A stretch of DNA of 55,490 nucleotides from Vibrio mexicanus (GTDB taxonomy: Bacteria; Pseudomonadota; Gammaproteobacteria; Enterobacterales; Vibrionaceae): NCBI RefSeq assembly GCF_001012815.1, contig NZ_JYJP01000086.1, positions 1 through 55,490 of the forward strand, in the 5' to 3' direction. The notes under the pieces were generated by a model that was given only the letters and a program-made list of their open reading frames with translations, did not search any database and had not been told where the DNA came from. A program made the translations under genes and the position numbers. Shown piece by piece: positions 1 through 8,867 of this stretch (positions are counted from its first letter, which is position 1; every line of letters starts with the position of its first letter).

Positions 1-31
1 AAAATTTAACCACGAAAGATCGACACGCCCT
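1..31 (-). mobile_element. Partial MITE-like element, end only
   Basis: The first 31 bases, read on the minus strand, match the left end of the complete element at 8456-8720 with about four differences, including the 17-base terminus AGGGCGTGTCGATCTTT. Only this end lies inside the window. It is followed by TA, as in the complete copy, and lies 11 bases after the ndh stop codon, so ndh transcripts run into it. Confidence 0.75.
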
Positions 32-42
32 AGCAACCTTGA

Positions 43-1332
43 TTAGTGAAGCTTCAAGTTTGGACGCAACACTCGATTGATTCGTCCCATAAGGATAATG
101 AGTGCCGTTTTGAACATGCCATGAAGTGCCATCTGGTGCATTCGATAAAGAGAGATATAAACCACACGCGCGATTCGACCTTCAATCATCATCGAACCCT
201 TAGTGAGGTTACCCATTAGGCTACCCACTGTTGAGAAACGGCTCAGTGACACCAATGAACCTTTGTCTTCATAAACATACGGTTTAAGTTCACGACCATT
301 GATTTTTGCCACGATGTTGCTGAACGCACGACTTGCCATTTGGTGTGCTGCTTGTGCGCGAGGTGGTACAAATGAACCATCTTTTTGCGTGCACTGTGCT
401 AAGTCACCAATAACGAAAATATCTTCATCACGTGTGGTTTGAAGCGTATCGTTCACCACTAGCTGATTAATACGGTTCGTTTCTAAACCCGCAATGTCTT
501 TGATGAAGTCTGGAGCCTTGATACCGGCTGCCCAAACCATGATTTGCGCAGGAATCTTCTCGCCATCTTTAGTCGTTAGACCATCTTTATCCGCTTCCGT
601 CACCATAGTAGCAGTGCGAACATTCACGCCTAACTTAGTCAGCTCTTGATGTGCAGCACCTGAGATACGTGGTGGTAGAGCTGGAAGAATACGCTCACCC
701 GCTTCGACTAGGTTTACGTTTAGCTTAGATGAATCTAAGTCGCCAAAGCCATATGTGCGGAGCTCTTTTACCGCGTTATGCAGTTCAGCTGAAAGCTCTA
801 CACCCGTTGCTCCAGCTCCTACAATCGCGATATCGACAGTACCATTACCTTTCTTAGCATGAAGCTTAAGGAACTGGTTGTTCATCTCTGTGCGGAAACG
901 GTGAGCTTGCTCTGGGCTATCGAGGAAAATACAGTTTTCACGAACACCCGGTGTGTTGAAGTCATTCGACGTCGAACCAATTGCCATGACAAGAATGTCA
1001 TATTCTAGTTCGCGGCTTGGCATTAGTAGCTCGCCGTTATCGTCTTTTAGCTCACTCAGAACAATGACTTTGCGTTCGCGATCGATGTCAGACAGGCTGC
1101 CCATTTGGAACTCAAAACCATGGTTTTTGGCGTGAGCACGGTAGCTGAGTGCGTCAACACCTTCATCTAATGAGCCTGTCGCTACTTCGTGTAGCAAAGG
1201 TTTCCATAAGTGACTTGCTTTACGATCGACCAAGGTAACTTTGGCACGATTCTTACGACCTAAAGTACGGCCTAACTTGGTTGCTAACTCAAGTCCACCA
1301 GCACCGCCGCCTACTACAATAATTCGTGTCAC
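43..1332 (-). CDS. ndh: Type II NADH:quinone oxidoreductase (NDH-2)
   Basis: This is the single-subunit, non-proton-pumping NADH dehydrogenase that passes electrons from NADH to the quinone pool on the inner face of the cytoplasmic membrane, using FAD. The N-terminus carries the FAD-binding [10 protein letters not shown] motif (about residues 7-16), a second dinucleotide motif [13 protein letters not shown] follows near the middle, and the late motif FVIGDLAQ is the usual FAD-contacting segment. The length, 429 residues, is normal for the family. I chose the GTG at 1332 because the family starts right before [11 protein letters not shown] and AGGA lies eight bases upstream; an ATG 60 bases further up would add a hydrophobic tail not seen in the family. 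It is the last gene of the leftward series and has an FNR-type site upstream (1535-1548). Confidence 0.96.
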   Translation of the reverse strand: MTRIIVVGGGAGGLELATKLGRTLGRKNRAKVTLVDRKASHLWKPLLHEVATGSLDEGVDALSYRAHAKNHGFEFQMGSLSDIDRERKVIVLSELKDDNGELLMPSRELEYDILVMAIGSTSNDFNTPGVRENCIFLDSPEQAHRFRTEMNNQFLKLHAKKGNGTVDIAIVGAGATGVELSAELHNAVKELRTYGFGDLDSSKLNVNLVEAGERILPALPPRISGAAHQELTKLGVNVRTATMVTEADKDGLTTKDGEKIPAQIMVWAAGIKAPDFIKDIAGLETNRINQLVVNDTLQTTRDEDIFVIGDLAQCTQKDGSFVPPRAQAAHQMASRAFSNIVAKINGRELKPYVYEDKGSLVSLSRFSTVGSLMGNLTKGSMMIEGRIARVVYISLYRMHQMALHGMFKTALIILMGRINRVLRPNLKLH

Positions 1333-1534
1333 AATAACAATCCTCAAAAATGAATAATCTAAGTATGACCAAGCAATCCGATCTTCAATCAAAAATGCTC
1401 AATCAAAAATTCTTAATGCGATGTTTCTCGCTTTAGTTAGAGGTTGTCTTTCACAACTCAATTGCTTTGCACGTAATTGGAATGCGTATTGCTACGCTTA
1501 ATGGGCAAGTTTTTTACTCGCTCTCAACTTTTTT

Positions 1535-1548
1535 TTGATAAATATCAA
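1535..1548. promoter_or_regulatory. FNR-type binding site upstream of ndh
   Basis: TTGATAAATATCAA is a perfect match to the FNR consensus TTGAT-N4-ATCAA. It lies about 200 bases upstream of the ndh start, in a T-rich stretch. FNR is known to repress ndh in E. coli when oxygen is absent, so the site fits the gene. No clear promoter hexamers could be assigned, so whether it represses or activates here is not shown. Confidence 0.6.
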
Positions 1549-1692
1549 TTTTTTTATAGTAAAGCCATTATATAGGCGAAAATCTTTCTCGCAACACGCA
1601 ATTCACGCCAAATCACTAATATCTGTACGGATTAGCAGCAGTCAATCTATTGGCTAAGCGCTATCTAGTTCTATTTACTGAATTTAAAAAGA

Positions 1693-1717
1693 AAAGCGGC
1701 CTCCGAATGGAGGCGCT
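1693..1717 (-). terminator. Rho-independent terminator after ycfP
   Basis: On the minus strand an AAGCGCCTCC / GGAGG(C)CGCTT stem with a four-base loop is followed by TTCTTTTT. It lies about 35 bases after the ycfP stop and closes the hinT-to-ycfP leftward series. The plus-strand side also ends in a T-rich stretch. Confidence 0.75.
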
Positions 1718-1750
1718 TATTTTTCAGATAAGTTGCAGGGTTAAGACTCT

Positions 1751-2281
1751 TTAAAACGCCTTCATCGCCTGAAGGTGTTGAGAGATCTTCTTGAACTTGT
1801 GAGACTGGGTCTCATCCCAAACCACTTCATAGAAAGGTTCGAGCTCTTCTGCCGTCGCTGAGTTGTCGTGAATCTCATCCTCGCGCGACAAAATCACTAA
1901 GCAGCGATCTTTGTTCTTGGTTCTAAACTCTTCCACACACTTAGTCGCAATGTCTTCATACTCTTCAGGACGATCAATGCGACCTTGCATGTTCTTTTGC
2001 GGGCGAAGGTTGGGATTAAAAATGACTTGCTTAATTCCGCATAAAAAGCCGATACGTTCAGACCAGAAACCACCTAACCCCACACCACAAATGATTGGGT
2101 TTGGATCGTCAGACTGTTCAATGACTTTATGAACTTCTTTAAGAAGATGCTGCATATCATGCTTAGGATGAAGAGTGCTGTAATTAATAAAACGGACATC
2201 ATCGTCGATGAATTGCAATTGCAGCACTTTCTCATGGTTGCCCGGGCTTGTTGAATCAAAGCCGTGTAAGTAAATAATCAT
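1751..2281 (-). CDS. ycfP: YcfP family alpha/beta hydrolase-like protein (UPF0227)
   Basis: The 176-residue protein follows E. coli YcfP almost from end to end: start [10 protein letters not shown], then [19 protein letters not shown] and VIFNPNLRP. It has the alpha/beta hydrolase layout, with an HG oxyanion segment near the N-terminus, but the usual nucleophile elbow GxSxG reads GVGLG, as in the rest of the UPF0227 family, so ordinary esterase activity is doubtful. The physiological role is not established. It sits between thiK and ndh; in enterobacteria nagZ also lies in this neighbourhood, but nagZ is not present in this window. Confidence 0.93.
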   Translation of the reverse strand: MIIYLHGFDSTSPGNHEKVLQLQFIDDDVRFINYSTLHPKHDMQHLLKEVHKVIEQSDDPNPIICGVGLGGFWSERIGFLCGIKQVIFNPNLRPQKNMQGRIDRPEEYEDIATKCVEEFRTKNKDRCLVILSREDEIHDNSATAEELEPFYEVVWDETQSHKFKKISQHLQAMKAF

Positions 2282-2381
2282 AAAAATGTCCCCGAGTTCT
2301 TATAACTTCAATCTACCATGAACCTTAGTCAAAGGAAGAGAATCGAGCCAAAATTGAAGGCTAACAAGTTGAAACGTGATC

Positions 2382-3235
2382 CTAACTACAAAAAGCCTCT
2401 TTGATCAGGTCTGCTTGTGTCAGGTATTGCTCATCACCCCATAGCTGATGGGCTAAGCGATACCATAACAAAGCCATCATCGTTGCTCTTGGTTTCCATG
2501 CCATGACACCTTCAACCCAGTCGTCAACACCTTCCACACCACGAAGTCGGCAGTAATCAAGCACAGCCTGTGTGGGTTCGACCCCCATAACATCGATACT
2601 TAAGGTCAAGTCCAAGCGAGGATCAGCTATTGAGGCATATTCCCAATCAATCACTCGGTACTGGTGTGGGGTCGCCACCATGTTGTAACCGGCCAAATCA
2701 AAATGACATAGGGTCTGACCGACTTCTGCGAGATTCGGCGCATTTCTCCATCGCTGATAAATTGCTTCTACTTCCTTACAGCGATTCTCTGCAGACAACT
2801 TCATCCAATAATGGTCGACACGAGCTGTAAAACTGAAAGGGACGGCGGGGACTCGGGTGGTATCGAGCTGATGAATCTGAACCATAGTCTCAAGAAGTTC
2901 ATCAAATGTGAGGGTGTCGGTTAAAGGTGAACCTTCTATCCACTCAACAAGCAGCCCTTTTTCATTAATGAACCAAGGTTTAGGGCCAATTTGACTATCT
3001 TCAATGGAGGAGAGAATTTGGTACTCTTGAAAGCGAGAAATAGAAAAGGCTTTCGTAAGGTGTGTTGTCGGACGCCAAACAAACGCAGACTCATCTGGCA
3101 GTACGATTTTCCAACATCGATTGGTAAGCCCTCCTGTCAGCGTTTGTGCATAAGAAGGGCTTGTCGAGAAAAAGTGTTCTAAGCCAACTAAGGTTTCATC
3201 AAGCTGACAGCTTCAGACCAAGACATCCTCGCCAT
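2382..3235 (-). CDS. thiK: Thiamine kinase-like phosphotransferase, broken by a frameshift
   Basis: The gene encodes a choline/aminoglycoside-kinase-fold phosphotransferase of the ThiK type, which phosphorylates thiamine for salvage. The visible catalytic motifs are HFDLAGYN (Brenner box HxDxxxxN) and IDWEYAS (the metal-binding Asp). The reading frame is open from about 3205 down to 2382, but it has no start codon of its own. The expected start ATG lies at 3235 (AGGAG six bases upstream), or at 3226 for MSWSEAVSL, in another frame that stops at once. Adding one G near 3200 (TTGATGAA to TTGGATGAA) joins the two parts into a normal protein of about 284 residues. It is either a sequencing error or a recent pseudogene; other frameshifts in this window favour error. 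It lies in the lpoB-thiK-ycfP order known from enterobacteria. Confidence 0.8.
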
Positions 3236-3274
3236 AAAACACTCCTTCTCTTACAGGTCTATAGACCTCGTACT

Positions 3275-3868
3275 TTAAAGTCCCAATAAGCTTTTTGACT
3301 CTTGCTTACGGATTTCAGTTTCATCCGCCCACTCAATAAGACCTGTTTCAAGATCCATCAGGCGCATGGTCATTTTGTAGTAGACATCTTTGTCGCTGCC
3401 TGCAGATTTAGCGATACTGGATAGGTTGCCGTATAGCATGTACTGAGCACCAACCATTTTACCAAACTGAATTGCCGTGCTTTGATTGACTAGCTCATCG
3501 TTGTTTTGGAAGTTCAACTGATCACGAACAGACTCGACACGATCCATATCTACAAAACGGAACTTGCCAGAATTCAGCATCTTAGTACTGATACTATCGG
3601 TAATTGATTCCGTATCAATGTGTTCACTGGTCTTATTTTTGATGCGTTCCACAAAAACGATTGGACGCTCATCACGAGTAATCGCCGCCACAGAACCTGA
3701 CATCATCATGCTATCGACCATTTCTCCAGCGATGGTTTGAAGGTCCGTTGAACCAAAATCAATCGTGGTCGTTTCTACCGCTTGAGCATCCCCGTAGCTC
3801 ACTTTGTTAGAACAGCCGCCTAGTAAAACTGCTAGGCCAAGTAATGCAATAACGCTTTTTTTCATCAT
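3275..3868 (-). CDS. lpoB: Penicillin-binding protein activator LpoB, lipoprotein
   Basis: LpoB is an outer-membrane lipoprotein that reaches through the periplasm to activate the peptidoglycan synthase PBP1B. The 197-residue product starts with a lipoprotein signal peptide ending in the lipobox LLGGC (Cys near residue 19). A short linker follows, then the LpoB globular domain with the segments IVFVERIKNKTSEHID, FRFVDMDR and GAQYMLYGNLS. The start at 3868 has GAGGAAC directly upstream; it is an ATG-ATG pair. It follows ycfL by about 70 bases and precedes thiK, the conserved enterobacterial order. Confidence 0.93.
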   Translation of the reverse strand: MMKKSVIALLGLAVLLGGCSNKVSYGDAQAVETTTIDFGSTDLQTIAGEMVDSMMMSGSVAAITRDERPIVFVERIKNKTSEHIDTESITDSISTKMLNSGKFRFVDMDRVESVRDQLNFQNNDELVNQSTAIQFGKMVGAQYMLYGNLSSIAKSAGSDKDVYYKMTMRLMDLETGLIEWADETEIRKQESKSLLGL

Positions 3869-3941
3869 TGGTTCCTCAAAATTACCAATTTATCATTCAA
3901 TAAGATGGGCGGGCTTCATGCATTGAAACCCGCTTAAATAA

Positions 3942-4331
3942 TTACTGTTTTAGCTCACGAATCTGAACCCGGAAGTTTTTACCATTCGGATTAACCGACA
4001 CTTCAGAAATTGCGATGCTTTCATGACCGCGGATAATCGCAGGCTTCCAAGGAGCTAGCTTAGTGTTAACCTCTAAGCCTTCTTCGTCGTACCAGTAGAA
4101 ACGGTACTGAACGTTCTGGTCACCGTTATAGTTGCTGGTTAAGCGCACTACACCGCGGGCATAACCGTCGACCTCAGTGGTCGCGATATCATCAATAATC
4201 AAACGCGACGCAAGAACGTTATCTGCAAACCAAACATTTTGCGTTCCGCCGTCTATTCTTAGCCCTGAGGTATTTTCTGCACAGCCGACTAAGGCAATAC
4301 ACGCGGCGAAAGCCATCCACCATTTTTTCAT
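3942..4331 (-). CDS. ycfL: YcfL family lipoprotein (DUF1425)
   Basis: This small protein of 129 residues has a lipoprotein signal peptide (MKKWWMAFAACIALVGC) and a single DUF1425 domain; its function is not established, although the gene nearly always stands next to lpoB. The start at 4331 was chosen because the signal peptide begins there and because its ATG overlaps the stop of the upstream gene as ATGA, implying translational coupling. The longer frame upstream of this codon would lie inside the preceding gene. Likely location is the periplasmic face of the outer membrane. Confidence 0.88.
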   Translation of the reverse strand: MKKWWMAFAACIALVGCAENTSGLRIDGGTQNVWFADNVLASRLIIDDIATTEVDGYARGVVRLTSNYNGDQNVQYRFYWYDEEGLEVNTKLAPWKPAIIRGHESIAISEVSVNPNGKNFRVQIRELKQ

Positions 4332-5734
4332 CGTAAGTTCCCTAACTGTTTGTGCCAAATAGTCGAATTCTGACCTTGGCGAGATACCCATACCAACACG
4401 GTTCGGTTAGCATCAACGTTAAATTTGTATTCTTCACCACCCACTTTCAGGCTTTGTTCACCCGCAGGGACATGCATACTTGCACTTCTAACTTGCCCTG
4501 GTAGAGTTTGCCAACTGCGAGTGTCCGGCTGTTCCGTCAACGTGTTCCAAACGTTGAACAGTAAATTTCCGACATCATCACCCTTTGCGGCACTTTTCCG
4601 AATCTGATCTTTAGCGTAGACGCGTAAAGCCTGTCTGATCACAATGCTCGTCATGCGCTCGGAAAGATCATTCTGCGCCATTAAGTTAACATCAACTAGC
4701 TGGCTCGATGTCAGTGCTTGATTATTTAATTGTAGCGAGGAAAACTTTTCTAAGCCTTGGTCTTGATAGTATGGAAGCGCCAACGAGTAAATAGCGCCGT
4801 TACCTCGACTATCGTAAACAGGCAGCGATAGCTGCCAACCTTGCATCGCTTCAACCACGCTTTGTTCATCGATGACAATGACTCGCGCTTCATCATCGGC
4901 GAGTAAACGAAGTTCCCCATAGCGCTTAGTTAACAACTCTAAATCTTGATTCATTCCCAAGCGACGAGCGACACGCATCGAACTTTCAATAACTTGAAGG
5001 TTATCGGGTAAGACAGTCAAAGCTCTTCGATAGTCCACATACGCGCTGTTTAAGTCCCCTTCCGTTTCATACAATAGGCCAGACAAAAACAGTAGATACC
5101 CATTTTGGACAGCTTGCAGTTTTTCACCGGCATCTGGATAACGTGACAATACGCTGCCCAAGTTTGGTGAAATGCCTTGTTTTTTTAGCTCGCTTTCCGC
5201 GGCTTGGAGTTCTTTTTCTCGCGTTTGCTTCGCGCGCTCTTGAACTTGGTTTGCTCTTCGCATTTCAATCAGCGCACCTTCAAGATCATTATCGATCAGG
5301 TAACCTAGCCCCATATACAAATGCAAAAAGCCAAGCTCATAATCTGAAGGTTGATAATTTTTTAAGTTATCGTTGACCGCCAGCGATCCAATATCTGTCG
5401 CCGTTTCAGAAATGGAAATGGTCGCTTGATCTTGCCATTGTCTTACCGCTTGATCACTGACACTAAATGCGGCGCTACTTTCCTCGTACTGTTCATTAAG
5501 TAGGTAAACGCGCCCTTTTTCAAAGTTGTCGAGGATATCGCCCGCCATTGATTCGGGCAGTTGGCTGGCCGCTTTTTCATAATCACCGGCTTTCACTGAC
5601 CTTTGTACTTTCTGATTTTGCACCGTGTAGTGGCTAAACAGATTACCTGCTGACAAGTTTGAACATGCGCTCAATACGACTGCTGAAACGATAACAACAC
5701 ATGAACGTAGTAATTTTTGCAATCCTTGCTCCAT
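4328..5734 (-). CDS. TPR-repeat lipoprotein, COG3014-like
   Basis: The 468-residue protein begins with a lipoprotein signal peptide ending in VLSAC (Cys near residue 24) and continues with a helical tetratricopeptide-like part. Segments such as SQLPESMAGDILDNFEKGRVYLL and the later LYMGLGYLIDNDLEGALIEMRRA (shown here only as landmarks) look like TPR helices; the C-terminal third appears beta-rich. It matches my memory of the COG3014 family found upstream of ycfL-lpoB in Vibrio. It is translationally coupled to ycfL (ATGA overlap), so a role linked to the LpoB cell-wall system is inferred from position only. Confidence 0.75.
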   Translation of the reverse strand: MEQGLQKLLRSCVVIVSAVVLSACSNLSAGNLFSHYTVQNQKVQRSVKAGDYEKAASQLPESMAGDILDNFEKGRVYLLNEQYEESSAAFSVSDQAVRQWQDQATISISETATDIGSLAVNDNLKNYQPSDYELGFLHLYMGLGYLIDNDLEGALIEMRRANQVQERAKQTREKELQAAESELKKQGISPNLGSVLSRYPDAGEKLQAVQNGYLLFLSGLLYETEGDLNSAYVDYRRALTVLPDNLQVIESSMRVARRLGMNQDLELLTKRYGELRLLADDEARVIVIDEQSVVEAMQGWQLSLPVYDSRGNGAIYSLALPYYQDQGLEKFSSLQLNNQALTSSQLVDVNLMAQNDLSERMTSIVIRQALRVYAKDQIRKSAAKGDDVGNLLFNVWNTLTEQPDTRSWQTLPGQVRSASMHVPAGEQSLKVGGEEYKFNVDANRTVLVWVSRQGQNSTIWHKQLGNLR

Positions 5735-5779
5735 ATAGATAATGAACGAGGTTAGAAGAGTCGTGCTAATAAGGATAAC

Positions 5780-5801
5780 ACGCCACCTAAAAAGGTGGCG
5801 T
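5780..5801. repeat. Inverted repeat between hinT and the TPR lipoprotein gene
   Basis: ACGCCACC and GGTGGCGT form an eight-base-pair stem around a six-base A-rich loop. No clear T-run follows on either strand, so it may be a weak terminator or RNA stabilising hairpin for hinT rather than a strong terminator. Confidence 0.5.
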
Positions 5802-5865
5802 ATCTATTTGATATAGACTTTTGACAGGGAAAATTGGAAAAAGTTGCCAAACCTCTATCGCTGGG

Positions 5866-6216
5866 TTAGCTCACTAGGATTGGTCCTAGTGGTCGGCCAC
5901 CAACAAGGTGCATGTGTATGTGGTAAACCTCTTGGCCACCATGAGGGTTACAGTTCATAATAAGGCGGTAACCATCTTCTGCAATGCCTTCTTCTTTTGC
6001 AAGCTTCTTGGCAACAGTAAACATACGGCCCATTACAGCTTCATCTTCTTCTTCAATATCGTTTACCGTAGGGATGAGCTTGTTAGGAATAATCAAAATA
6101 TGGCGTGGCGCGCGTGGATTGATGTCTCTGAATGCTGTCACCAAATCATCTTGGTATACGACGTCGGCAGGGATCTCTTTGCGAATAATCTTGCTAAATA
6201 TGGTTTCTTCAGCCAT
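5866..6216 (-). CDS. hinT: HIT family purine nucleoside phosphoramidase
   Basis: HinT hydrolyses adenosine phosphoramidates such as AMP-lysine and belongs to the histidine-triad nucleotide-binding family. The 116-residue product shows the catalytic histidine triad HIHMHL near the C-terminus, the N-terminal [15 protein letters not shown] segment and the RHILIIPN segment typical of bacterial HinT. I start at the ATG at 6216 (MAEETIF), which has GGAGAG just upstream and matches the family; a longer reading frame begins at 6270 but has no support. It is the first gene of the leftward series towards ndh and is divergent from the chemotaxis receptor gene. Confidence 0.95.
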   Translation of the reverse strand: MAEETIFSKIIRKEIPADVVYQDDLVTAFRDINPRAPRHILIIPNKLIPTVNDIEEEDEAVMGRMFTVAKKLAKEEGIAEDGYRLIMNCNPHGGQEVYHIHMHLVGGRPLGPILVS

Positions 6217-6389
6217 GGAACTCTCCGTAATCTGGGTTTGGCTTGATTGTTTTCGGATAGTATGCGCCATGCTGTATAAAAGCTCAATTGAAAACCCAAC
6301 CTAGTTAACACGAATGACAACTCGATTAATTTCGAGGCAAAAATTTGTATTGTGCGTCATAAAACGCGTATCTCAGATTCAATACAATG

Positions 6390-6397
6390 GCCGATAC
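6390..6397 (+). promoter_or_regulatory. Possible FliA (sigma28) -10 element of the mcp gene
   Basis: GCCGATAC matches seven of eight bases of the sigma28 -10 consensus GCCGATAA, about 60 bases before the receptor start. The -35 element at the right spacing is poor (TCTC instead of TAAA). Chemotaxis receptors are often FliA-dependent, so this is a reasonable but weak candidate. Confidence 0.3.
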
Positions 6398-6455
6398 TTT
6401 GTTACCTTTTTTTTGAGACGGATTTGTCTTTTTTAGTTTTTAGGGAGAGTTGTTT

Positions 6456-8447
6456 ATGAAGGGTTCGGTAATTAGGCGGATGTATGCCGGTTTTACCCTC
6501 ATCATCATTATGTTCATTGCGACAACAGCAATGATGATGAGCGGTATGAATCAAATCCACTCAGACTTCGAGACAGTTTCAAACACATCACTACCGTTGG
6601 TGTCACTTTCAAATCAAACCAACGTCAGTTTGTTATCAGCAGACAAATCATTTAAAGATTTCCTGACAACGCAAGACCAAGAGCGCATGGCAGCTATGCG
6701 CGACGAGTTTGCTCAGTCGGAAAACGCGTTCAATGATGTTCTAGGACGATTAGAGCTGGCAAGTGCTAACAATCCGCAACTTGAGGAACGCATTGTTCAG
6801 TTGAAAGAAATGCAAGCTCGCTACTTCAGTGAAGCGCAAACAGCCATGGATAATTACCAGCAAATGTTTGTGTCACAAGAGCAAGTTCAACAATCCACTC
6901 GTCAATTCCAACGTTTGCATTCTGAGCTTAGCGTTGGCATGAAAGAGTTTGTTGATGACCAAGACAGCATCGCTGTAAAAGTAATGGCTAAAAGCTATTT
7001 CATTAAACTGAAAGATGCCGAGGTCATCACCTCAGACGCGCTGGCAAGCAGCGATGTGGCATTTGTTGATGCCGCAGTGAAGAAGAACAAAAAAGCGGTC
7101 ACCCACTTAAACTATGCCTTCCGAGGTCTGGCAACTCAATTGCCTGCATTAAAAGATGCGTTTGATGAGTCGGTTAAACAGTTTACTATCGACATCGGCC
7201 AAAGTGGCGGTGTATTGGATCAGCACAACAACTACCTTATTGCTCGCGCTGCGCTGTATGAAAACATTGGCAACCTTGCCGCTGAAGTGGATACGGCTTT
7301 GGCAATCTTAGACTCTTTCAACCAAGTCGCGACTGATGGTCTAAACCAATCACTTGTGGCTGCTGGTAAGGTCTACGATCAAGGTGTTATCAAAGCGATT
7401 GCTATCGGTATCGTCATGGCGCTCTTTGCGGGTGGTATTGGTTACCACATTGCACAAAGCGTGCGTGAGCCGCTTACTCGCATTCTGTCAACGCTAGAAG
7501 GATTGACGGATGGTGATATGACTCAGCGTATCGACATTCGTTACAACAACGAGTTTAGCCGCGTCAGTGGTCACATCAACTCACTCGCTGACAACCTTCA
7601 CAACATCTTAGTGAAGCTCAACGATGCGTCAGACAACTTAACGTCGACGGCAAACAGCAACCAAGAAACCTCTAGCGGAGCGCAAAAGCAGCTTAATAGC
7701 CAACGTGAACAAACCGCAAATGTTGCAACGGCCATGACAGAAATGGCGCATTCAGTGCAAGAAGTTGCTCAAAGCGCTCAAAACTCACTGGGCATGGTTC
7801 AGCAAGTTGAAACTGCCTCTGAGTCTGGACGTCAGATCATGAGCACCAATATCTCAACCATCAATCAGCTTGAAGCTCGTCTTAACGAATCGGTCGAAGC
7901 CGTCTCTGAACTGCAGAAAATGAGTGGCCACATCGGCTCTATTTTGGATGTTATTCGCAATATCGCAGAGCAAACAAACTTGCTTGCGTTGAATGCAGCC
8001 ATCGAAGCGGCACGTGCGGGTGAACAGGGCCGTGGCTTTGCAGTCGTAGCCGATGAGGTTCGAGTTCTCGCTCAACGTACCACTGAATCGACGTCTGAGA
8101 TTGAAAACATGATCAGCAATCTGCAGTCTTCGTCTTCAACCGCCGGTAAAGTGATTGAAAGCTGTATGAGCGACATGGAACTGTCGGTCGAGCAAGCCTC
8201 TAATGCAAACAGTGCGATGGAAGAGATACAAGCGTTGATTTTAGAAATCAGTCAAATGAGTAGCTACATTTCTGAAGCGGCGGGTGAACAGAGCCATACA
8301 ACTTCAGATATTGCTCGTAACATCGAAGAGATCAATTTAATCGCTGGCACCAGTTATGAAGCTATGTCAGAGATCGCAAGAACCAGTGCTGACTTAACCG
8401 CACTAGCTAACCAGCAAGGTGACTTGGTTCACCGCTTCAAACTATAG
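6456..8447 (+). CDS. Methyl-accepting chemotaxis protein
   Basis: A transmembrane chemoreceptor of 663 residues that would signal ligand binding to CheA/CheW. Transmembrane helix 1 lies at about residues 10-29, a mainly helical periplasmic sensor part follows to about 310, transmembrane helix 2 spans about 312-332, then a HAMP domain ([20 protein letters not shown]) and the long cytoplasmic coiled hairpin. The conserved signalling tip is [18 protein letters not shown] near residue 503. Start: ATG at 6456 with GGGAGAG six bases upstream, preferred over the TTG two codons earlier. The ligand cannot be told from the sequence. There is no CheB/CheR-type tail pentapeptide (it ends LVHRFKL). The gene is followed at once by a MITE-like insertion. 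Confidence 0.95.
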   Translation: MKGSVIRRMYAGFTLIIIMFIATTAMMMSGMNQIHSDFETVSNTSLPLVSLSNQTNVSLLSADKSFKDFLTTQDQERMAAMRDEFAQSENAFNDVLGRLELASANNPQLEERIVQLKEMQARYFSEAQTAMDNYQQMFVSQEQVQQSTRQFQRLHSELSVGMKEFVDDQDSIAVKVMAKSYFIKLKDAEVITSDALASSDVAFVDAAVKKNKKAVTHLNYAFRGLATQLPALKDAFDESVKQFTIDIGQSGGVLDQHNNYLIARAALYENIGNLAAEVDTALAILDSFNQVATDGLNQSLVAAGKVYDQGVIKAIAIGIVMALFAGGIGYHIAQSVREPLTRILSTLEGLTDGDMTQRIDIRYNNEFSRVSGHINSLADNLHNILVKLNDASDNLTSTANSNQETSSGAQKQLNSQREQTANVATAMTEMAHSVQEVAQSAQNSLGMVQQVETASESGRQIMSTNISTINQLEARLNESVEAVSELQKMSGHIGSILDVIRNIAEQTNLLALNAAIEAARAGEQGRGFAVVADEVRVLAQRTTESTSEIENMISNLQSSSSTAGKVIESCMSDMELSVEQASNANSAMEEIQALILEISQMSSYISEAAGEQSHTTSDIARNIEEINLIAGTSYEAMSEIARTSADLTALANQQGDLVHRFKL

Positions 8448-8455
8448 AAATAACT

Positions 8456-8720
8456 AGGGCGTGTTGATCTTTAGTGGTTAATTTTTGTTCGAGATAAAAT
8501 CGGTTTAGGCGCGGCGAAGACTGTTTAGCCTAGTTATTCTAAGCAAAGAGTCTTCAACAAAGCATAAAACGATTTTAGCCGAACCCTTCGGGCAGCCTTT
8601 GCGGTTCATTTCTACTGCGTTATCGGCTTCTCATGTAGCTAGCTACACATCAATGCCTCTGCCTTGTATAAACTTCCCGCAAAGTGCTGCAAAAATCAGC
8701 TCGAAAGATCAACACGCCCT
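8456..8720 (+). mobile_element. MITE-like inverted-repeat element, complete copy
   Basis: A 265-base non-coding segment is bounded by perfect 17-base inverted repeats, AGGGCGTGTTGATCTTT at 8456-8472 and AAAGATCAACACGCCCT at 8704-8720. TA flanks both ends just outside GGGCG/CGCCC, as expected for a TA-duplicating (IS630/mariner-like) element. It includes the 14-base palindrome TGTAGCTAGCTACA (8634-8647). It has no open frame for a transposase, so it would need one supplied in trans. A second, partial copy begins the window. Confidence 0.75.
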
Positions 8721-8751
8721 AATTACACACAATTACTTATTTAACCACTCT

Positions 8752-8784
8752 GGGCGACTTATTGATTAAGTCGCCCTTGTTTTT
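8752..8784 (+). terminator. Terminator of the chemoreceptor gene
   Basis: GGGCGACTTA and TAAGTCGCCC form a ten-base-pair stem with a five-base loop, followed by TTGTTTTTTT. It is separated from the mcp stop codon by the MITE-like element and was presumably next to the gene before that insertion. Confidence 0.85.
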
Positions 8785-8867
8785 TTAATGCATGGGTATT
8801 ATATCGGTATAAGAGCCTGCGCTATTCTTCTAACTATCACTCTGCAGGCCATAATTGAGGACGCTTT

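Larger units (their letters stand above)
1333..1750. other. ndh upstream region
   Basis: This 418-base gap holds the likely ndh promoter region, an FNR-type palindrome at 1535-1548 and the terminator of the ycfP series at 1693-1717. It is A+T rich around 1500-1600. I see no coding sequence in it. Confidence 0.6.
8448..8867. other. Gap holding a MITE-like element and a displaced terminator
   Basis: The 420-base gap between the chemoreceptor and the CARF nuclease gene consists of nine bases after the stop codon, the 265-base MITE-like element (8456-8720), a strong terminator (8752-8784) and a short promoter region for the next gene. No coding sequence is seen. Confidence 0.7.

Noticed and set aside
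1751..2281. Loss of the catalytic Ser in YcfP as a sign of decay
   Set aside because: The GVGLGG elbow is the normal form in the YcfP family, not a mutation peculiar to this gene.
5908..6304. Two plus-strand frames of about 110 codons across hinT
   Set aside because: They are antisense to the well-supported hinT gene and resemble no protein.
6321..6336. Short palindrome CTCGATTAATTTCGAG between hinT and mcp
   Set aside because: Arms of only five bases in an A+T-rich promoter region; no link to a known regulator.
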